The translations under genes and the position numbers were made by a program. Of a DNA stretch of 64,000 bases, positions 23,069-33,121 are shown piece by piece. Location: positions 20,570,913 through 20,634,912 of the forward strand of contig NC_053147.1 of NCBI RefSeq assembly GCF_016808335.1, given 5' to 3'. This stretch comes from Panicum virgatum. Lineage: Eukaryota > Streptophyta > Magnoliopsida > Poales > Poaceae. The first letter of the stretch is position 1; each line of letters starts with the position of its first letter. The notes beneath the pieces are model-generated. The model had not been told where the DNA came from and did no database searches. It saw nothing but the letters and a program-made list of their open reading frames with translations.

Positions 23069-26000
23069 CTACAGGTTACTATCCCCCCTCTGTGGATCTG
23101 CAATAGCGTCGAACTCGGATATCGGGGGGATGTCAGCTTTGAGCTTCACAGCTAAGGCAGTGGCGAACTCCTCGGCGGCTGCGTCGGCGTCGTCCATGAT
23201 AGCTGACACGGCGTCCGCATCGGCGTCGTTGGGAACGACGTACCCCGACGACACCCTCTGGAGATCCATGATATAGTGTGTTGAGGCCACGGCGAGAGCT
23301 CGCAGGACACCGAGGCGGAAGGTGCTCTTGGCATGCTCGGCGATCCGGCCACCTAGCGCTCGCAGGCGGCTGGTCACCGAGCTACCAGAGACGGCGCCCT
23401 CCCCCTCGAGTTCCTGGCACACGCTCACGGCGGTTCGCTCCAGGTCAGCGTACTCCGCCTGCGCCGCCATGAGCGCGGTGTTGACCTCCTCCTTCGCCGC
23501 AGTCTCGTCTGCCACTTGCTGCCTCAGCTCTGATCAAAGAAATAAAGATAAGTTACGAAAAACTAGAATCCAACAATATCGAAATTTCGAGCATTCAGCT
23601 GCGATCTTCTTTTGCGCCTCTTCTCGCTGGATCTGGGCGGCCTCCTCGAGTGAAGACAAGGAGTTCTCCTTCTCCTTGAGGGCAGCCTCCGCATTCCGGA
23701 GGGCCACCTCCTTTTCCTCGAGGACCTTGCCCTTCTCCTCGAGGGTCCCGGTGAGCGTGACGACGGTTGCCTTCTCGCGCTGGAGCTCGGCCTCCTTGCC
23801 TTGGAGCTCGGCCTCCTTGCGCTGGAGCTCGGCTTCCTTCTGCTCGAGAGCCGTCCAAGTGAGCTGCAGCTCGGCGGTTTGCGCCACGGCTTCCTGAGCC
23901 TTTTGCTCTGCTATAGCTCTCTAGACGTCACGCTCACCGGCGGTCCGCGCCAGCTCCTCCTCCAGCGCCTGCCGACGCGCCTCCAGATCCGTCATCTTCG
24001 TGTTGGCGTCGACATTCTGGAGCACCAGGCCAGCGTTTTGCTGCCCAAGCCAGCGTACCTGGGAGTACAGCCGGGTCATCTCGGCGCTCTTCTTGCGCGA
24101 GATGTCCCTCAGCTGCTGCAAGAGGAAAGGCGTGGGTAAAACAAATGAAATCAGGGCCAAAATACGAACGATTCCCGGGAAGGAGCCGCTTACCTAGCTG
24201 ATCTGGTAGTCTGTCATCCAATGGAGCTCCAGGGTGCGATCGAGGTGGTTCAGGATCTGAGAGCCTGCCTCGATCTGCGCCTGCTAGACGGCCTCCTCCT
24301 CCCGCTCGTCATGGAGAAACTCCGGGGGGACCCCGGACTGGATGAATGCCCCGTGATGGGCCCCCTTAGATGTCCCCTCATCGAGCACCTCCGCGCAGGC
24401 CGACGTGAACTAAGAGATCTTGTCGGCGGAGCTCGACACAGTAGCGGGGTAGATGTCTCTCGAATCCCCGACCTCCTCGCTACTGTCTGGCAGCTGCACC
24501 ACCGGGATCATGCTTTCCATCGCCGCCTGCGTCGTTACCCCCGCAACGACACCCTCGTCTTGGGCCTCTGTGGGCACCAAGACGCGGGCTTCCTCCACCA
24601 CCGGCGCCCTCGGTGCCGACTCCTCCTCCGCGACGCCCTCGACCGCAGCCCTCGGGGGCTCGGGGACGAGGGTCTCCACCTTCGTTCGGCTGGCGGGGCG
24701 CTCCTGCGCATCCCCACCAGCTCCTTCCTCTGCGACCGGCCGGGCGGCGCTATCCGCATCACCCCGACCGGCCTCGGCTTCGATGCCCGCCCGGGCGGCG
24801 CCATCGGCGCCGCCCCGGCCGGCCTTCCCCACGACTTCGGCCTGAGCGGCTGCTTCAACACCACTCTGGGCGCCATCGCCCCCTTTCGCCGGCGCTCGAG
24901 CCTGTTGGGCCCCTCGAGCCATGGCCTCCCGCAGCTTCGCGGCCTCCGCCACGATATCCACGACGGGCGGGGCTGCGGTGCCGAGTGCGGCGTGGCGCGC
25001 GCCTCGGTCTTGAGGGCTTTGGTCGGTGCGAGCGGGGCTGCGTCCTTGGCAATGGCCCCAGAGCTGGAAATTGGGGAAGGAAAGCTGAGGTTAGCAGGAT
25101 TGGGGAGATCGATCAAATGAACCCAACAAATAAAACCGGAAACACTTACCCGGACCGGGCGCTCATGCTGTGCTTGCCCGTGCCACTCCTTCGGGCCCGC
25201 GGCACGCTGACGCCCCTCGATGACTGATCCGAGGGTGTCGTCCCCGGACCAGCCTGAGGCCTCGAGGCCATCTGTGCGGGCATCCCCGCGCTCACTGCGG
25301 ACCCATCGCCGCCCGTCGACATCGTGGGCATGGGGACCCCCTCGCCCGTCGCCGGCAGGGGTGACCTCCGCTTTGTCGCGGGCGTGGATGATCTGCCGCC
25401 TGCCGCCGGTGTGGGTGAACTTCGCCCTGCCACTGGCTTGGGCGACCTCCGCTCCGTCCCTGCGAGCTGCGGGTCCGCCAACAACCCTGGAGCAGGCCTC
25501 GCCTCCCGCAGCGTCGCTGGCACATCCTCGTCACCAGCCTCTTGATATACCGGCGGGGAGTCCGCACCCGTTGCCGCCTCGTCCCCACCCGGGAGGTGGG
25601 CCTCGGCATCCGAGGCGTCCTCCTCCTCCTCACTAGTGGACTCGGGCGTAGCGGGCCGCGGCTTCCCCTCCACGCGTGCAATTTTTCACGCCTTGTCGTG
25701 CTTCTCCTTTCTTCTCCTTTTCCTGTCGGCTGCCGCCTCTGCCGCTTCTTCACCGCCTCTGCGTGAAGGCGCTTGACCTCGCATTCCTCCGGGATCGGAG
25801 GCCTCGAGGGGTGGCACTTGCGGCCCACCCCCTACAAAATGCAGTCAAATCAGAGTCAGGGAAGGGGAAAGGAATAACACAAATCAGCAATAGGTTGAAA
25901 TCGAGACTCACCACTGATATGTACCCCGGCTCGGGGCGCATCTTGATGTCCCAGAGATCGTTTGCGTCGTCGGGGAACTCCGCCACCGCGTTCCTGGCTC

Positions 26001-26792
26001 TCCGAGCAGCGATGCCTCGAGGGAGCAGCACCGTCGATGTCCTCGAGCCCGAGGCTGGGACCGCGGGGGTGAGGCCGAAAATCGGCATGCTCCTCTCTGT
26101 CAGAGGAATCACCCTCTGCCGGTGGAAGTTCGCGATGACGGCAGCCGCCGTCAACCCCTTCCTCGCAAGGTGCACCAGCGCCTCGGTGAGGACCTCGAGC
26201 CTGGCTTGGTGTGCGGGGGGAGACACCCCCCAATCCCAGTTCCCGGGCCTCTCCCGAAGCAACTTGTTGGTGAAGGCCGGGAGCTTGTTGCTGAAGTTGC
26301 GCAGGTAGAACCACCCACGAGTCCACCCGGCGTTGTTCGTGGTCATCTTGTTCGGGATGTAGAGGTTCTTCCGGCTCGGGCGCAGGTGGAGCATTAGGCC
26401 TCCCGCGCACGCGAATCTCTTTGGCTGGCCCCGCACGTTCTCAACGAAGAGCTCACCGCGGAACAAGTGGATCCACAGATTCCAGTGGGCTTCAATCCCC
26501 AAGTATACCTCGCAGACGGCGACGAAGACCGCCGCCTGCGAGATGGAATTGGGGCCAAAGTTGTGCAGCTCTGCTCCATAGTGCTCGCACAAGGCCCGCA
26601 TGAACCTACTGACGGGCATGCCGAATCCCTGCTCATGCAAACGCACGAGGCTCACGACGTCCGCGGGGAAATCCACGCTGTCCGCTCCGAGCTGATGTTC
26701 ATTGGCAGCAGCCGGTCGGCGAACAACTGCTCCAGAATTGACTCTGTGGCGGTGGATTTCACCCACGGCAGCGGCTCCCGGACATCCGACAT
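23069..26792 (-). pseudogene. Antisense multi-exon gene of the gypsy element (putative gypsy-type transposon domain protein)
   Basis: Read on the minus strand from ATG 26792. Exon 1 (26792-25912) encodes the conserved plant 'putative gypsy type transposon' domain (W-V-K-S-T near the start; then F-V-A-V-C-E-V-Y-L-G-I, L-W-x-x-L-F, W-x-R-G-W-F-Y-L-R-N). It changes frame once at about 26660-26710. Predicted introns have GT-AG ends: 25911-25832 (GTGAGT), 25149-25065 (GTAAGT), 24193-24116 (GTAAGC), and a last one ending at 23530 whose donor near 23590 looks mutated. Later exons are Pro/Ser/acidic-rich, then a strong coiled coil (repeats of E-A-E-L-Q at about 23850-23770), then a conserved C terminus ending at 23069. 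In-frame TAG codons lie at about 24412, 24285, 24196 and 23933. The function in Tat elements is unknown. Confidence 0.8.
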
Positions 26793-29384
26793 TTCTTCGA
26801 ACTACGGGGAGATGTGGGAAGGCAAGCTTTGTGGTGCCTAAGGTACGCTCTTGCTCTCTCCTTCCTCCTCTCGCTCTTGGCGGTGGGCTCAGGATGCAGG
26901 GGAGGCGAAGAAGGCAAGGGAGATGAAGGCAAATGGCCAGGTGAGCCCAAACAGTCCCCCCTTTCTCGCTTTTATTTCACCACGACGCGCGGATACGCCG
27001 CCATGGCCCGAATCCGTCGCATTCAATGCAGTAGATTTTGCCGTCGCTGACGGATAGGTCCCACGACCGCGGAGTCTCCCACGCGCGCGCTCGGCAATGA
27101 CTGCGGCGCGGTAACCGATGGGCGCGGCGTGACTGTTGTGCTTTTACATCCGTCAGCCGCCGCCCACGCCGCTTCATCTTCCCGAGGTAGTCACCTGAAA
27201 AGGCGCGCCCGCACTGCACCGCGCGAACTGGGCCACGTCACCCACGACCAGCAGAAGACCCGCGCACACGACTAGCGACTCCGCGCCGTTTGCGAACCGT
27301 GACGGAATATTCCTTTCGGGGGCTCTTCACCCTCGAGGGAGCCTTATTCCAAGGCCTTACTGATCAGGGGTTCGAAGCCTGGCCCGTCAAGGGTTCGACA
27401 GGCGCCCCAGATCGCCAGATTCAGGACGTGCTATACAAGGTACCCTCGAACACGGAGTTCGAGACGTCCTACGCAGTATTCACGGCCAGTCGAGGGTGCC
27501 AAGCGGGGGGGATCCCATCGAGGGAGAGCATCAAGCCCTTGGACCCTATCGAATGGGTCCGAGCCCCACCTAGCGAAACCTTGCGAGCTCTTTATGTGAC
27601 GTGTCCACGGACCACGAGCCGACCCTTATCGAATGGGGCACAGACGTCCACTTGAACTACCCGATAACAGCTCACCGAAGCAGCCATAGCTCGCGGCCAG
27701 GGCATGGGTAGCATGGTGCGCTTCACCCCTCCTCCCTGCAGAAGGGCGACGAGGGCCGTAATCAAAGTCGAGGGTTCCTTGAACGCTTTTACGTAGGCCG
27801 GGGCTCGGGGGCTCCTCGCACACTGCGGTTCAGGCCGCACCCTCGAATGGGTCGATGATCGTCGATTGTGAAGTTCCGTGTGTCTAACTAAAACACCCAC
27901 TCTTAACGCACGCCTGCTAGATGGTTAAGCTGGACACTGGGTCGCTGTGCCAGCACGAAGAATGCCGAGGCCGGCTGAAAGAGTGCCGAAGCCGGCTGAA
28001 AAAGACGCTGGACGGCCACCTCAGTGAAGCAACCAAGAAGGGCGACGTTTATAGCCCTTGGACGAGTGCAAACACTCCCCCAAGGCCTCGGGGGCTACAC
28101 CCGCAGGTGCGCTGATGCGCCCCCATGTAGGAAACTTCACACATTCGAGGACCGAAATCTCCTGCAGGGGTGGCACCCACCCATACACTTTTGGTCGTCC
28201 TCTCCGCGAAGGAGAAGGAGACTTCATTGCTCTTTACAAACAAAGATTACAAAGGGCTACCTGCTTAAAGCCATCGAAAAGTACAAACGCTTTGCCACCT
28301 GCGTGGTAATTTTCCCTGTCTTGGAGAGGAGTGAGCGACGAAGAAAAGCACCGAGCCCCTGGCTGGCGCGACGGCCATGCTGCTAGGTATTGCGAGGAAC
28401 AGCCCCCAGACCGCACGGGTCCAGCGGGATGCCCTCATCGCAAGCTATCTTCTAGCATCTTCTCCACCAAAGACCCTGCGGGGGGTCAAGCTGGCGGACA
28501 GCACCCTCCACACCGTCTCCCCGAGAGCAACCTTGCCGCCAAGGGGGACGATGCAAAGAACAGCCACCAAACCTGGCACCAACGCCATGGTCAGGCGTCT
28601 CCATCCCCCTTCAGGCTAAGGGGCATCGCAGGAGCAGGACCCCACGGGTCCAATGCTCTTCTGCTGACCCCACTGAAGCTAAGGGATGGTGCGCACGCTC
28701 TCTCCGACTTTCCCCCACCACTCGCAAGCATTCTTCTAACATCAAAGCCTAAAAAAGCCAGGGCACCCCATCTGGGGGCTGGTCGTGAAAAGCAAAAGAA
28801 AACATTACGAGACTTGGGCGATGTTAGGAGTAAGAGCAGGCAAGTTGGAGAAAAAAGGGAGTCCCACGACCCCAATTTATAGCTGCATCGGGCGCTAAGC
28901 TTCAAGCCTGTCGAAGGGTGAAGGCTTGGACCGCCCATGACGGCGCAGCCCTCCACGAGCGAAAGATACCCTCGGTCACCGTACTGAGACACGACGCGAC
29001 AAAGCAAAGCTGAGCCCTTGGATGCTGAGCGGCGCAGCATCGGCGCTAGCCGACTGCCCTCGAACGGCGTGCCGCGAGGCGACCAAGAAAAGCAGGGCCA
29101 AAATCCTGAGCACGGGACAGCGTGGCAAACGCACCGGCTGCAGAGCAGCAAGTGCCATCGTGGCCCTGGCCCGCTCAGCATGCTGACGCGTCTTGTCCCC
29201 GGAACAAAACAAAAAGGGGCGCGCGCCTCAAAGTACTTTCTTCGCAGGCGCACTATCCCAACCGACGAGTTGTCACATCCGCTGGGCCGGCACCCAGATG
29301 CGCCTGGCGGAGTGCAGCATCAATCGATCACGTCAGGGGGTAAAATCGCCGAAATAACCTTTGGCCGAATCCCTTGACTCGACC
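26793..29384. other. Long leader between antisense gene and 3' LTR
   Basis: No conserved protein is encoded on either strand. It should contain the promoter and 5' UTR of the antisense gene: the minus strand has GAAATAAAAGCG at about 26980-26969 as a possible TATA element, about 180 bp upstream of the ATG. CTCGAGGG and CCCTCGA motifs recur through 27330-27850. The frames listed on both strands here are mostly mirror images in GC-rich DNA. Confidence 0.5.
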
Positions 29385-29401
29385 AAAGCCTCAGGGGCTA
29401 C
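29385..29401 (+). other. Polypurine tract of the gypsy element
   Basis: AAAGCCTCAGGGGCTAC directly precedes the 3' LTR. The GGGGCTAC ending next to TGTCGG is usual for RIRE2-like elements and marks the plus-strand priming site, though it is less pure in purines than in most families. Confidence 0.65.
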
Positions 29402-30891
29402 TGTCGGGTACCACGATTAGGGATACCATAATCGGGGTACTAAGATCACCCTAAAACGCAAACACATATTAGGCAACTGAGCCCACAAAGGCCCACGGCC
29501 TCATTCCAAATCTGGAAGAAAGAAAGGGACTCAAAGAAGCCCAGCATGCGGCCCATCCGCACCCTCCTTTGACTCGCGGGGTGCTCTCTGTCTTGCTCGA
29601 GGGCTCCCATCGAGACCCTCGACTGCGCCCCGCATCTCCGCCTCGCTCGAGGGTAACGAACCTACCCTCGAGCGGGCAAAACATCTCCGCCTCGCTCGAG
29701 GGTAGCGAACCTACCCTCGAGCAGGGCGAATCATCTCCGCCTCGCTCGAGGCCACCCGTCGACATAAAGGACAAACGGCCCTCCTCTCACCCGCCCGTCG
29801 TACGGAGGCATTAAATGCCAACCACTCCTCCACAGAGCCCAGGACAGACGGCGTCAGGCCGCCATTCCCCACAGTGGCTGTGACCGGAGTCCCGTCTGCC
29901 AACTCCAGTCACTGCTCCGCCATCCCGGGCGCTGTGGCAGCACTGTGGAACCTTTGTTGCGGGACGAGACGTGCTCGGCACAGCTCCCGTTACTATTCTG
30001 CCAACTCCGGCTGTCCAGACTCCACCTCACCACGCGTATGGCCTCGGACCGGCCCCCAGCTTGGGAAGGGGTCTGGTGTCACGTGCCCCCCAAGGAGGGA
30101 CGCTCAGCACTAGCAGCCGGAGGCCCGGACCTCCCCCTCGAGGGGTCTGGGATCTCTATGTGACTCCTGGACCTCCTTAGTGCACACGCCAGCACTCCGC
30201 CCAGGGGGGTCCGGGATTGCCACGTGCTCCGTTACCACTAGCGCTCAAATATATGCAAGACCTTGGCCTGCAGGGCCCACGGAACGCTACCACACCACGT
30301 TTGGAAGACTGCACACCCTACAGCGACGACCACGCCGCCTGCTGGGGCTGGTGGGGCGCCGGCGCGATCTCCGCAAGACCAAGGATGATACCCAGGACAG
30401 CTGCCACGCCCTATGCCATGCCCCACAGTGTACTTTCCACAGTGCTCGACCACTGCACCCCCGCGATTCGGGGGAAAACGACGACTTCCACGTTCCCCTG
30501 CGTATGTACACTGTTCCTCCTTGTGACTATAAAGGGAGGAGGCGGGCTTCCTTTAAAGGAGACATTGGCTATCATCGTCACGCAATCTGACCACTCGATA
30601 GAACACAACGCTCAGCACCCGATATTGGCACTTTCCTCAATCGACTTCTCCTCTAGCAGAGACCTGGGAGCTTCCCTCCCTCTCTCGCCTCGCCTGTACC
30701 CCCTACTACAGGCACCTCCGGTGCAAGATAATACAGTGCCCTCGCACACCCCCTTGCTGGACGTACGGCCCCGCGGCCGGAATCAGGATAAACCCGTGCG
30801 TTACTGTGTTGCCCCTTGCATCAACATCTGGGACGAGGAAACACGCAGTATTACTAGTTGTGGTCTGGACCGCCGGGTCAGGACACCGACA
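29402..30891 (+). repeat. 3' LTR of the gypsy element
   Basis: 1490 bp, TGTCGG...CCGACA, with TATAAA at 30528-30533. It matches the 5' LTR throughout but has two extra tandem units of about 50 bp at about 29632-29740. Each unit contains a CTCGAGGGTA...TACCCTCGAG palindrome (29646-29672 and 29695-29721). Elsewhere the differences are scattered substitutions and small indels. Confidence 0.95.
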
Positions 30892-31158
30892 ATTACTAAC
30901 CACTGCCATTATAAAAAACAATCTAAAGTAACCCCCTATTCTTTATGTAAATTACCCACATATGTCATTAGAAAAATAATACAAATATCTCTCTAAGTTT
31001 GCATATAAATTATCCAATTATTTCATTATTATCACTGGTTAAATTACTTCTAAATTTGAATCTAAATTATATAATTATAATAAAATATTAAAGTGCATCA
31101 ATATAAAATTTTATATTACTATTAATATCATTATCAATATATTATTTATATTATTATT

Positions 31159-32439
31159 TTGGAGACTCCTTTGGAGCCTTCACATAAAGCCACCTAAGAT
31201 CCTAGGTGGACACTCTAAAAAAATAGAGAAATCTTATAAATTCTCACAAAAATCAGAAACATCCGGCCATCAATTCAACAACTCTAATTATAACTAGGCA
31301 TACAGCCCGCGCATTTGCGCGGCTAGTATTGAAAATTAAAAAATTTACATATCGTTGTATCCCTACTTAAAGGTTATACTAATTTTTTTACCACACATCA
31401 ACATGTTCATTATCGTAAATTATATCTTATTGTTGGTTAAAAGTTAAAACAATTCAAATATGATCCACCTATAATAACAATTTGATTTGTTGAGTTTTAA
31501 TAATATTATCATATATTTATTATTATTTGTTTTATTTTAATTAATTGATGTTAGCTTTAGTTTTTATTAATAGTATATGTTTGTAATTGATACATAGCTA
31601 AATGGTATTTTATATTTAATTTTTCATAATGGCATTAGTGGGTGATTTTTAATTAGACATAGGGGTATTTTATGCCAATTTTATCATAATGGCAGTGGTG
31701 GGTAATTTTTATTTTTCTATTATTAACGTGAAAATTTCTAGACCTTGAGAGCGAACGTGGAGGCACCATTTGTTGGCCAAATAATAATAAAATAGATAAC
31801 CATCGGATCTATTATATTTTCTAATAAATTACCCACCTTGCTATTATAAAAATAGGCTAAAGTAACCCCTAAACATGTATCTAAATTATCCACCTCCGCC
31901 ATTATAAAATCAATCTAAAGTAACCCCCTAATCTTTATGTAAATTACCCACATATGCCATTAGAAAAATAATACAAATACCCCTCTAAATTTGCATATAA
32001 ATTATCCAATTATTTCATTATTATCACAAGTTAAATTACTTCCAAATCTGAATCTAAGTTATATAATTATAATAAAATATTAAAGTGCACCAATATAAAA
32101 TTCTAAATTACTATTTATATTATTATTAGTATATTATTTATATTATTATTTATATAAAAATACTACCCACGATATATGTCACCATATATTCGTATGATGG
32201 AAGAGATAAGAATATCAATTTAGAAACAAATAGTTGAACTAAATATATATCAAATATATATGGTGGTGTGATGCAAAATAAAATCTATTGTAACTAGACA
32301 ATGAAAAATATATATTTTAGAGTATGTGTTATAATATTTAATAGATAAAAAAGAGCGTAACATAGGTAATTATAATTATTAACATCTTTCTTATATTAAT
32401 TCTAATTATCCCGTGCGGAAGTACGGGTTGATAGACTAG
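31159..32439 (+). mobile_element. Helitron copy 2 of the same family, lacking the first 15 bases
   Basis: Begins at TTGGAGACTCC, where intact copies have TCTTACTATTACTAA in front. It continues in register with 35269-36049 and ends in a proper Helitron 3' end: a CCCGTGCGGAAGTACGGG hairpin (32409-32426), then CTAG at 32436-32439, followed by T. It is interrupted at 31294-31796 by another Helitron. It shows the same tandem units of about 58 bp as the other copies. Confidence 0.85.
31294..31796 (-). mobile_element. Second-family Helitron nested in reverse orientation
   Basis: A 503 bp element. Read on the minus strand it starts TCTATTTTATTATTATTTGG (31796 downward) after an A, and ends with a GCCGCGCAAATGCGCGGGC hairpin, seven further bases and CTAG (to 31294), before T. 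Removing it makes the host Helitron read TCTAATTATAATAACCATC, matching the uninterrupted sequence at 14515-14540. The interior is AT-rich and non-coding. Confidence 0.92.
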
Positions 32440-32911
32440 TGTACACAATTAATCTTGTTAATTGGAATAAACCACATATAGACGACATAAAAATGACCGT
32501 TGTACATGCCCTCAGCAGCGTCACGTGCAAGTGTTCCTCGTCTTGGTCGCAGCTGAAGCATGCACGAATGGGTAGGTCTCCGCCACCTGATCCGGCGCAT
32601 GTTGAAGGACCACACGTTCGCCACCGCCATGGTAGAGTGCAGCAGCTTGCGTCCAACGTAGCCGTATCTCTCGGCCAACGCACGCACGCAGAGTGGACCA
32701 GGAACGGTGAGACATTTCTGTTCAGCTCATGTTCCGATCCCATGCATCCCACTCCCAAACAGGCTTCAGATTTTGCCATGCAACTGCCACCACTTAACTT
32801 CCTAGTTGGCCCCCTCATACGTTTCACCCATTGGATCAAACCATGAGAGCCCAAGGTAGTCGGATTGCAGTTAAACATGCATGTATTGCATGCCCCACCT
32901 GCGAGTGCCAC
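32440..32911. other. Unassigned DNA with overlapping minus-strand frames
   Basis: Three overlapping frames on the minus strand (32911-32402, 32687-32436, 32715-32521) include plausible gene-like composition, but none matches a family I recognise and no single frame is clearly better. It could be a remnant of a captured exon. Low value without a homology search. Confidence 0.25.
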
Positions 32912-32919
32912 CTCCTATC

Positions 32920-33113
32920 CAGTGGCGGAGGCTAGAATCACCGGTAGGGGGGCTGTTTCCTCCTCTTCTTCCTCCCCCCCTTCTTCTTCTCTCTCTTCTT
33001 TCTCTCTCCCTTCTTTCCTCTTCTTCTCCCTCCTCCTCTCCTCTAATTTCCATGGAGTTCATGGGGGTAGGGGGGCTTGAGCCCCCCTTGCCTCCACGCT
33101 GGATCCGCCCCTG
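32920..33113. mobile_element. Small hAT-type MITE (CAGTGGCGGA ends)
   Basis: CAGTGGCGGA at 32920 pairs with TCCGCCCCTG ending 33113, and the 8 bp target duplication CTCCTATC is perfect (32912-32919 and 33114-33121). GGGGGGCT and AGCCCCCC form a second inverted pair inside. The centre is a pyrimidine-rich tract of about 90 bp. Excision would restore a continuous host sequence. Confidence 0.9.
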
Positions 33114-33121
33114 CTCCTATC

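Larger units (their letters stand above)
14614..30896 (+). mobile_element. Ty3/gypsy retrotransposon, Tat lineage, with antisense gene
   Basis: A 16.27 kb element bounded by the perfect 5 bp target duplication ATTAC (14614-14618 and 30892-30896). Both LTRs begin TGTCGG and end CCGACA. The order is LTR, primer-binding site, gag, protease, RT, RNase H, second RNase H, integrase, a spacer, an antisense multi-exon gene, a long leader, polypurine tract, LTR. A second RNase H and an antisense frame between pol and the 3' LTR define the Tat branch (RIRE2, Retand and Ogre relatives). The plus-strand genes carry several stops and frameshifts, so this copy cannot be autonomous. Its host site is the interior of Helitron copy 1. 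Confidence 0.95.
14378..31158 (+). mobile_element. Non-autonomous Helitron copy 1, split by the gypsy element
   Basis: The 5' end TCTTACTATTACTAATTGG follows an A at 14377, as in Helitrons. The body runs 14378-14618, is interrupted by the gypsy element, and resumes at 30897-31158, with the two parts joining in register with the intact copy at 35269-36049. It carries tandem units of about 58 bp built around TAAATTACCCAC and CTAAAGTAACCCCC. Its 3' third, including hairpin and CTAG end, is missing: at about 31158 it runs directly into the near-5' end of copy 2. No Rep/helicase is encoded. Confidence 0.85.

Noticed and set aside
24221..25120. Plus frame of 299 codons
   Set aside because: Complement of the antisense gene's exons; it lacks conserved motifs whereas the minus strand has introns and a conserved protein.
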